Part shown: positions 56,321-64,000 of the stretch, one piece after another
Layout of the letters: the number at the start of each line of letters is the position of its first letter
Position numbering within the stretch: position 1 is the first letter of the stretch
Program-made: the position numbers and the translations under genes
The notes under the pieces: generated by a model
What the model saw: only the letters and a program-made list of their open reading frames with translations
Database searches by the model: none
Told to the model about the DNA's origin: nothing
Assembly (NCBI GenBank): GCA_018398815.1
Contig: CM031601.1
Span: 30,152,204 to 30,216,203, forward strand
Length of the DNA: 64,000 nt
Reading direction: 5' to 3'
Origin: Conus ventricosus
Taxonomy: Eukaryota > Mollusca > Gastropoda > Neogastropoda > Conidae

Positions 56321-57714
56321 TATCCCCAGGAAATCCTAAGGCAAGGCTCCTGTAAAACGGAAGCCTGTTTTAAGAATTCTTATCCTAATTCTCCCTCCCC
56401 CCCACTTTACCTGCCAGCTTGCTTTCTTCCCTTCCGATGCACGTTGAGACCTCTTACTATCATGCTGAGTCACGCGACCCTCGGCTCCCGGGAAATTTTG
56501 CCACAGCGTGGACCAGCATGAGTGACGGGATGTGCCTGGAATCACGCCCGTCACTCGCCTATATGAGCTTCGTGCCATTAGCCTTCCCCCCACTAATAGC
56601 ACACAGGCTCATGATGCTCTCCTCTACCGTGCACAAGTGCAGCCGCCACTACTGCACGAGGAGCGTCTGTACTCCGGTGGCGGACTTGTGGTCAGTCCCT
56701 GATACCCCCAAACTGGCCATAACTCAGGGTCTCAGCCGCAGGCACTGCTACGCCCGGACCTGTATCGCTCAGACCCCCGGCGGTCGACCCACCCCGATCA
56801 ACTGTCGCACTTTCCCCTAGGGGTACAGGATGTTGGGGAGCGGACTTCTTCCGCTCCCCACTTGGGCAACAGTCCGCGGTCCCATTCCTCCGGGGGGAGG
56901 ATCAACCAGTGGGACCACGGGTAACCTGCACGATCCCACCCAGGTGGTGACCATGTCACCGCAGTCACTCCAATCCGCGCACATGCGGATAGGGGGCTTG
57001 GTTACCGTGTCCTCCACTGCTCCCCGTTACACCAGGGGCCTTCATGGATCCCACCAGGGAGGTGTATGAGGCAGTGCACTCTCCGGGGGTGGGGTGGGGG
57101 GTACGACAGGCCACGCTCTCTCGCTACCCCCCCCCCCCACCCCCACCCCCGGTGTCTCAGGTTACCCTGGCCCCAGAGGAAATCCTGCCCCAGGGCCGCC
57201 ACAGCCCGCCTTCCTCCTCGGGGACTGGTGGCACTATGCCCCCGAGAGGGACCAGTGGCTCAGATCAGACCCAGACCTACAGAATCAGCTCCACGGTCGT
57301 ATGTGGCATCCAGCCTCCTCGCGCTGGTTCAACCTGGTCTCCCTCCCTCTCGGGCGCTGTCCGATCGGCAGGACGGGCTTCCCCCCATAGTCCGGCCACC
57401 GATCATGGAGCAAGAGGGACCCGCCCTCGCGTCCTCCCACTACCAAGCTAGGGCGGGACCCTCACGCACCCCTGCAGTTGTCTCCTGGAGAAGGTTCGGC
57501 GCAACCTCTCCAGGAACCTCACTCCCCAGAGTCTGAGGATGAGGTAGAGGAATCTTTCGCCTCATCGTGTGACGTGTCCACCCTTGAGCGGTGGCGCATG
57601 GCGCCCAGAGCTTGTTGTGAGGAGTCCCCACCCTCGGACAAGTTCCTTTCCCTCGCTAAGTATGCCGGGCCCCCCACCCCCACCCCCCCACCCCCCCCCC
57701 CCCCCCCCCCCCCC
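56321..57714 (+). other. GC-rich, Pro-rich retroelement-like coding fragment
   Basis: Composition differs sharply from the surrounding AT-rich intron. Long C runs occur at 57128-57140 and 57665-57713. Plus-strand readings show Pro/Ser/Gly-rich text and an acidic patch SPESEDEVEESFASS (about 57529-57572) followed by ESPPSDKFLSLAKYAG. It may be a gag of a DIRS- or LTR-type element that also covers 53700-54822, split by the piggyBac copy. No domain is secure. Confidence 0.3.
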
Positions 57715-60700
57715 ACTAAATTCCAAAGAGGTCCAGGATACTGGAAATTTAACAGCTCATTGCTGTCAAAGGAAGAGTTTCTAAATAAAACGACTAACTT
57801 CATTGATGCCCACTTTATTCAGTATGACAATGAAAATCCACAAAAGGCATGGGAAATGTTTAAAGTAAGATATAAATCATTCTGTATAAACTTTTCAAAG
57901 GGCGCAAAAATTTGGCCTCAGCAGAAACAAACCAAAGTCAAACAACTGGAAGAAATTGAACAAAAACTGTCATACAACCCCTTGGATAAAGGCTTAGCAA
58001 CAAAAGCACATCAACTTAAAAAAGAAATAGAACTGCAAGAACTGAAAGACACACGCGGCGCTCAACTTCGATCAAGAGTCAAATGGATCGAAGAGGGTGA
58101 GAAGAACACTTAAAATTTTCTGCGCTTAGAAAAGACACAAGGAGCAGCAAACACTATGGCATCACTGTGTGTAAATCAGTTATTAACAGACAATCCCCAA
58201 ACAATACTAGATAATATTAAGCAATACTACACACAGCTACATAAAAAAGGCAGACTACTTAAACATGGAGAGATGATAAAAGACGATTTCCTAGCTGATG
58301 ATGCCTTCCCCACACTCACAGATTAAGAAAAAAAAATTCTGCGACAAGAAAATTACACCAGACGAGCTCACGCAAGCCCTTAATCATTTAAAAAATGAGT
58401 CTGCACCAGGGAGTGATGGCCTCATACCACTCTTCTACAAGAAATTCTGGGATAAATTAAGACAACCCTTACTGAATTGTATTACCGCTTCACTTGAGCA
58501 AGGTGAACTATCCTTTTCTATGAAAAAAGGAATCATAACATTAATACACGAAGGCAACGATCTAGACAAACATAACCTCACTATTACAGGCCAGTTACAC
58601 TCACAAATACAGACTACAAAATATTCACAAAGGCACTAGCCTTGAGACTACAGAACATAATAACATCAGTCGTTAGCGAAGACCAAGTAGGATTCATAAA
58701 AGACAGAAACATAGCCTTCCATTTGATATTCTTTGATGATCTTACTGCATACCTCAACAGAACGAACCAGCCAGGTGCCCTACTTGCACTAGACTTCTCA
58801 AAAGCGTTCACCCTGTCTAAAGACTGTATCCTAGAAACGCTTGATTTGTTCAATTTCGGCCCACGATTTAAAAAATCTGTTTTAACCGTTATGGAAAACA
58901 CACAAAGCTGTATTCACAATGGTGGATGGTTATCTGACTGGTTCCCAACAGAAAGAGGCATTAGGCAAGGTTGCCCACACAGTCCTTACCTTTTTGTGAT
59001 AACTGTTGAGACACTAGCTATCCAAATAAGGAACAGTAAAGATATCCAAGGAATTAAGTTAACACAAAATCCTGACATAAGCAACGCATTCAACTGTACT
59101 AAAATAAAACAATTTGCGGATGATACAACACTGACCCTTAAAGATGAACAAGATATTCAGGAAGCCACAAAACATAGTTGTAAAATACGAGGATTTTTCC
59201 GGCCTAAAGCTAAATAAAAGTAAGTCAGAAGGTATATGGTTAGGATCACGTAAGTGTGAAACGGGCACTGTTAATAATATTCCTATGAAATCTGGCAAAC
59301 TCGAAGTTTTAGGCATTTACTTCTTGGCAGACAAAGAAATCTCTGAGATCGAAAAAAACTGGAAAGCCAGAGTAGATAAGATTACCAAAATCATCAAGCA
59401 ATGGGAAAACAGAAACCCATCCCTCTATGGTAAAGTTATTCTAACTAAAACATTTCTGCTGTCACAGTTCTCCCACATATTGCAAGCAGCATCTATACCA
59501 AAACAAACCCTCCACTCTATTAATTCACTGATTTATAGGTTCCTATGGGAAAAAAAGTTCAATAATAAAAAAGCATTTGAAAAGATAAAAAGAGGTGTCC
59601 TCATCCAAGAAAAGGAAAAAGGCGGCCTAAGTATGATTAACACTGAACACCATCAACAAATTTTCCTAGTCAAATGGGCGGCAGGACTCCTCAAACAAAC
59701 CAAAGCTCACTGGAGCATCCTTGCGCAAAATAATATGTCACCTTTCCAGAACAGCTACTGCATTTTTTAACTGTGGTGTTGATCCTAAAGAAATTCAAGG
59801 ATTAGAAAAAGTTACCTCAGTCTTTTGGAAAGACGTAATAATTGCAGTCACCACCTTTAACAAAGGCCGAGCAATAGAGAATGTTAAAACGGAACCTCTG
59901 TGGAACAACCGAAATATAAAATACGAAGGAAATACATTACATTTTACAAAATGGTATAAAGCAGGTATCCTTCTCGTTCAAGATCTTTGGCGAAATGGAC
60001 GTATAGTGACCTTTAGAGAAATAGAAGAAAAACTAGGCACTTCCCCAAACCTTCCATTCGAATACAATGCGCTGACAAACGCAATCCCATCCACATGGAA
60101 GCAACAATTTGCTAACATTGATCACAAAGACGAACCCCCTACTGATGTTGCAACAGACGAAGCAAGCCTCACAGCTCTATCAAATAAACAAATCGGAAAG
60201 GTTTTTGCCCAAAAGCAAAACCATGAAATATGTGCGACACATTTTTGGAAGCGTAAATTAAACATCAACATTCAAGACTACTTTAACTTAGCGTATGAAT
60301 GTACAAAGGAATCTAGACTGAGACTCCTTCATTTTAAATTCCTTCACAACATTTACCCCACCAACATATTGTTACAAAAAATGGGTGTAGTGGAAACAAA
60401 TAAATGCCACTGGTGCAAAGAAATAGATTACATTGAACATGCCTTCTATTCCTGCCCTAAGTTATCCACATTCTGGAACCAAGTAAAACAGTATATTCTC
60501 ACACGCTGCAACATACAGATCCCTATGAATGTAACAACAGCACTGTTTGGTGTTACCAAAACAGATGTATTCACAGATAAATCAAGAAAACAAGCGAACA
60601 TGGTTCTATTAATTGCAAAACTTTCAATTTCAAAGTTTAAATATGGCAAGTGTAAAAATCTGGAACTGATATTTGAGACTGAACTAATTTTACGAAATAT

Positions 60701-60790
60701 ATGAAAAACCCCAAGTTGAATATTCAAGAATAAAGAAACAAAAAAATAAAACAAAACGAAAACAGAGAGAGAGAGAGAGAGAGTAATGCA
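57715..60790 (+). pseudogene. Tx1/L1-type LINE ORF2, 5'-truncated
   Basis: Starts abruptly after a C tract with TKFQRGPGYWKFNSSLL (the linker before RT; the endonuclease is gone). Then: KWIEEGEKNT with a stop where Lys/Ser is usual (58111), ITPDELTQALNHLKNESAPG, a broken 'NYRPVTLTNTDYKI' region near 58585, LLALDFSKAF, RGIRQGCPHSPYLFVI and KQFADDTTLTLKD (about 59107-59145). Later LYGKVILTKTFLLSQFSHIL and RFLWEKKFNNKKAFEKIKRG are typical L1/Tx1 thumb text. The C-terminal CHWCKEIDYIEHAFYSC zinc box (about 60406-60455) precedes the stop at 60702. A-rich tail and (GA)n end near 60784. At least five frame breaks. Confidence 0.85.
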
Positions 60791-61262
60791 TGAACCTAAT
60801 GATTTGTCATATATTGTGGACATGTGCATGCTGGAAAAAAAGAAAAGAAAAGAAGGAAAAAAAAGGAGAGGTGATGAAAAAGGGAATCGATTATAATAGG
60901 TACATAGAATACAGACTAACAAGATGACAAATGAATGATTTAAGGGAAATAAAACTTGGTTACGGAGAATCACAGCGAACAGCTACAGCTTGGAACAGCA
61001 GGCGAATGAAAAGTGGAAGTGAGCGAAACGGCAGCCACAAAGCCGAAGAAAACAACGCACATGGTACTAATGCGAGCGCAGCCACAACACAGAACATCCC
61101 TTGCCTTTGATGGAAACAAGAGAGAACTCGACCTTCCAAGACACGACCACACACCACTACGGGTTCAACTTACTACTGAAGAGAATTCAAGTAAACATGA
61201 TCATCACAAACTTCATCAGCGTCATCACACGTATTACAGTCATCTGCTGGAACAGATCTATT
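60791..61262. other. Intron I-J, right part
   Basis: No domain recognised. An A/G-rich stretch lies near 60835-60880. Confidence 0.5.
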
Positions 61263-61319
61263 TGTTTTCAGTATACACACATGCTCACACACACGCACAG
61301 ACGCACGCACCCATGCACG

Positions 61320-61403
<84 letters not shown>
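61263..61403. repeat. (CA)n microsatellite
   Basis: Interrupted at the left by CACGCA variants, then pure CA from about 61324. It lies only 75 bases before exon J. Confidence 0.95.
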
Positions 61404-61407
<4 letters not shown>

Positions 61408-61477
61408 ATCTCCATCCATGAAAATGTTAATAAATTACTTCCCTATTGGTGACTCCTTCCCTATTGGTGACTCCCAG

Positions 61478-61703
61478 TTGTCAAGATGTTCTGCTGAGGG
61501 AGGTTAAACTGGGCGAGAAAATTGCTCGAAACCAGGCCTTGAAGGAGAATGTGTTCATGATGGTGGTGTGCGTGGAGCTGCGCATCCCCCTCTTTCTGGT
61601 GGGCAAGCCAGGCTCCTCCAAGTCTTTGGCAAAGACCATAGTGGCAGACACCATGCAGGGCCAGCAGCTGGATGCTAAATGCCTCTTCAGCACTTTGAAA
61701 GAG
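61478..61703 (+). CDS. RNF213: RNF213-like exon J with Walker A of AAA4
   Basis: The exon codes for about 75 residues: CQDVLLREVKLGEKIARNQA, LKENVFMMVVCVELRIPLFL and VGKPGSSKSLAKTIVADTMQ. GKPGSSKS is the P-loop of the fourth AAA unit of RNF213, with the Lys intact. 'ALKENVFMMVVC-EL-IPLFLVGKPGSSKSLAKTI' is among the most conserved stretches of the protein. Acceptor ctcccag ends at 61477; its one-base start completes Ser with exon I. Donor gtaggc starts at 61704, phase 0. A direct repeat of 'ctattggtgactcc' (61443 and 61461) makes up the region before the acceptor. The gene continues beyond the window. Confidence 0.93.
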
Positions 61704-62085
61704 GTAGGCACCACATTTATGCAGTACTGTCTTTTTAACCTGGGACATGAAAACAAGAAAGAGGGTTGTGCGTGTGTTTAAGTGTGTATATGTGTGTGTG
61801 TCTGGGAGGAAAAGAGTGTGTGTGTGCATGCGTGTGTGTGTGTGTGTTTTGTAAGAGGAGAATTAAAGCTACAAGGTTACATGTGGAACTGTATATTATC
61901 ATTTGTGTGCCTATACTTGTCTGGAGAGTCACCTGTCATACCATTATCTGCTGATTGTCAAATCTGATTGTATAGCAGTAAGTTTGTAGTAGATATACCA
62001 TGGTACTTACTTTTATACAAGGGTTACTTGAGAACCAGGTATTTCAGAAGCACAGAGGCAGTCTGAGGTATTTTCTTAATATGAT
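61704..62085. other. Intron after exon J, left part
   Basis: Contains a short GT-rich stretch (about 61768-61850). Nothing else recognised. Confidence 0.6.
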
Positions 62086-62430
62086 TGAATAACAACAGTC
62101 TATATCTGGAAAAAAAATGAGTGTTGTAGATTAGCCTTATGCAGATAGATAACAATAGTCTATATGTGAAAAAAATGGAAGCGGTATAGATTAGCCTTAT
62201 GCAGATAGGTACCAACAGTCTATATGTGAAAAAAATGGAAGTGGTGTAGATTAGCCTTATGCAGATAGGTACCAACAGTCTATATGTGAAAAAAATGAAA
62301 GTGGTGAAGATTAGCCTTATGCAGATAGATAACAACGGTCTATATGTGAAAAAAGTGGAAGTGGTGTAAATTAGCCTTATGCAGATAGATAACAACAGTC
62401 TATATGTGAAAAAAAATGGAAGCGGTGTAG
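62086..62430. repeat. Tandem repeat, period exactly 60 bp, about 5.5 units
   Basis: Unit core 'caacagtctatatgtg' plus an A run and 'gtagattagccttatgcag'. The phase is constant at 62101, 62161, 62221, 62281, 62341 and 62401. A 123-codon minus-strand open frame here is a by-product of the 60-bp period (20 codons). Confidence 0.95.
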
Positions 62431-62829
62431 ATAGAGTGTAGATGCAGACAGAGGGATTGCACTGACAAAACTGGACAAATGCATGATCTTAAAGTTTAAA
62501 AAACACTGCACTGGTAACAAAAACAGACCTGTCTACCATACGATTTTTTAGTGTATTTTATGAAATTGACTTGAAAATACAATAATTCACCGAGTACAAC
62601 AAAAATACAAAATCATCAGCACTGGCTGAAAAAAAAAAAGGTACTATATTCCTGTTTCAAGACATAAGTTATTGCTTCTAGTTCCAGTTAGTGCGCACTC
62701 ACTTACGCCATGGTTTGCTATCTTTTATAGTGAGTTACTGACACAGATGGTCACTAGGAGAATGCCGCCACCAGCGAAAAAAACACTCTCATGAGAGTGA
62801 TGAAGACCTAGATATTGAAAAGATGGATG
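62431..62829. other. Intron, nothing recognised
   Basis: AT-rich; an A run lies at about 62629-62639. Confidence 0.5.
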
Positions 62830-63122
62830 CCAAAACGAGGGAGCAAATTTTCCTGAATGCAGCTTGGAAGTGCTTAGTCCCAAGCTCAAAAGGTCCAACT
62901 TTTGTGTGGTGCACTTTGTGCGAAACGGATTTAACTTGTGTTTAGGAGGGTGCAATGACTGCATGAAGCATGTTTGTCAGAATCACATAAAAAAACTATC
63001 AGAAGTGGTGAAAGGAACACCTGCAATTGTACAAGCACTGGAAAAGGCCGAGGTGAAGTCTAGTGGGGACCTGGAGCTGATGGGAGAAAACAAGAACTGG
63101 GTGATTTTAGTTGTGATTATGT
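62830..63122 (+). pseudogene. BED/TTF-like zinc-finger relic (hAT-type?)
   Basis: Across one stop and one frame shift the reading is WKCLVPSSKGPTFVWCTLCE, then GGCNDCMKHV and QNHIKKLSEVVKG. 'W----P--KG---CTLC-----V--GG-ND---H' followed by His residues resembles the zinc finger at the start of hAT-type transposases and related ZMYM/KIAA1586-like proteins. No catalytic domain follows. Confidence 0.4.
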
Positions 63123-63540
63123 AATATGACTGGTTTTGTGAAAGAGTTAAAACAAGCATTCACAAGAACTGAGTGGCGTCTTGATTTATCTCTGTTTCAT
63201 TGATAACTCCCGCTTCTTCAAAAGTTCAAGGTAAGAAAAACAAATTTTTTTTGTCGTGGAATACTGAAATTTACTCCCTGGAATATTAATGGTTCAATTT
63301 TGAGGTAGACAGGTCTGCAAAAATCATTATTGTAGATGGATGTGTGAAGAGAATATTTGAAGCAGTAGCCCACTTTCTAAAAGAGATTTCAACTGCAACT
63401 AAGAGAATTCTGGAAGACATTACAAGTTTCAGTTAAATGTCATACCTTTGCCAGTAAATGAATGTTGAAGTAGTTTATGTGTTATAAACATGTGTGTTGG
63501 GTTCTTCCATGTCTTCCTGTTGCTTGTCATGATCATGATC
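63123..63540. other. Intron, nothing recognised
   Basis: AT-rich sequence between two transposon relics; no motif seen. Confidence 0.5.
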
Positions 63541-63858
63541 ATTGTCAGATCCGTCCAAACCTTAAGGAGTTCCTCCATCTACGTCGGGAGGTCGTAAAGA
63601 GGAAACGGTTCTGTGCCGGCTGCAACCGGCCATTCGTATTTTACCCATTCTTACCTTTTAAAGAGTGAAGAAGCTCCGTGGTGCATTCCATGTCATGCGC
63701 CACTCACGATGAAACATGTTCTTTTAGAGTGTTGGGACTTGCACGATGTGAGACACAAATATTTTACAGCGGAGTCCATGAAGATCCTGTTCAGGATGTC
63801 CCCGCCTGACGTGATCCTTGAGTTTTTGAGAGAGATTAACATTTTTCATCTGATTTAA
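63541..63858 (+). pseudogene. C-terminal tail of an I/Nimb-type LINE
   Basis: Reads TGHSYFTHSYLLKSEEAPWC, IPCHAPLTMKHVLLECWDL and MSPPDVILEFLREINIF, ending at a stop at 63858. 'THSYLLK-E--P-C--C--PLTV-HVL-EC' then 'ILEFLREI-LF' is the Cys/His box and final helix after RNase H in I/Nimb-type LINEs. Everything upstream is missing (5'-truncated). The 3' UTR runs to about 63940. Confidence 0.75.
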
Positions 63859-63938
63859 GATTTTACGGCAGAAAGATTTTTAACAAAGTTTCTGGTGCGT
63901 TTGTAGACGAGGTCATTTAACGAGATGTGTGAAAGTTG

Positions 63939-63980
<42 letters not shown>
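63939..63980. repeat. Poly(T) tract
   Basis: About 42 T residues. On the plus strand a LINE tail should be A-rich, so this may be the tail of a minus-strand insertion or a simple repeat. Confidence 0.9.
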
Positions 63981-63992
<12 letters not shown>

Positions 63993-64000
63993 ACTGGTGA

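Noticed and set aside
62024..62395. 123-codon minus-strand frame with 20-residue repeats
   Set aside because: It is forced by the 60-bp tandem period.
62086..62430. CRISPR-like spacing of repeats
   Set aside because: Units are contiguous 60-bp repeats without variable spacers, and the genome is eukaryotic.

Overview
The window is eukaryotic DNA. It has spliced exons with GT/AG borders, long introns, many microsatellites and several classes of transposable element. The LINE, Polinton-type and DIRS-type families look like those of a marine invertebrate, most likely a mollusc, but this is an inference from family style only. One host gene runs left to right through the whole window: the AAA+ core of an RNF213-type giant E3 ligase. 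Ten exons (957-1151, 2744-2893, 3189-3309, 4691-4938, 7929-8011, 38143-38276, 39224-39319, 46953-47066, 53270-53427, 61478-61703) join in register at every junction. They carry the Walker A and Walker B motifs of one ATPase unit and the Walker A of the next. Both ends of the gene lie outside the window.

Almost everything else is intron filled with mobile elements. The 30-kb intron 8012-38142 holds a nested stack defined by target-site duplications. A decayed reverse-transcriptase relic (8150-9034) was hit by an I/Jockey-type LINE (9035-37600, 10-bp duplication tttccacttg). That LINE was later split twice: by an LTR retrotransposon that carries gag but no pol (10188-16441, 4-bp duplication gagg), and by a Polinton/adintovirus-like DNA element (17538-35800, 5-bp duplication tgctt). 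The LTR element has a further 1.3-kb insertion in its 3' LTR (14771-16086). A worn LTR of the same family sits at 1-450.

Part of the stack looks like an assembly artefact. 18018-21150 is a second, indel-ridden copy of 14292-17990, and the sequence stays frame-broken through most of the Polinton-like element. Its genes can still be recognised: packaging ATPase, coiled-coil protein, protein-primed DNA polymerase B, integrase and two small proteins. Without the duplicated flank the element is about 15.1 kb.

Further right: a DIRS-type tyrosine-recombinase element with inverted terminal repeats (41130-46480), itself carrying an R2/NeSL-like LINE tail and a piggyBac-like element with TTAA ends; a nearly complete two-ORF LINE (47500-52453) abutting an inverted RT fragment; a 1.5-kb piggyBac deletion derivative with perfect 14-bp inverted ends (54827-56316); a 5'-truncated Tx1/L1-type LINE (57715-60790); a tandem array of exact 60-bp period (62086-62430); and a zinc-finger and a LINE tail relic at the right edge. 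The host exons look intact and under selection. The elements are mostly broken; the LTR element is the youngest-looking.
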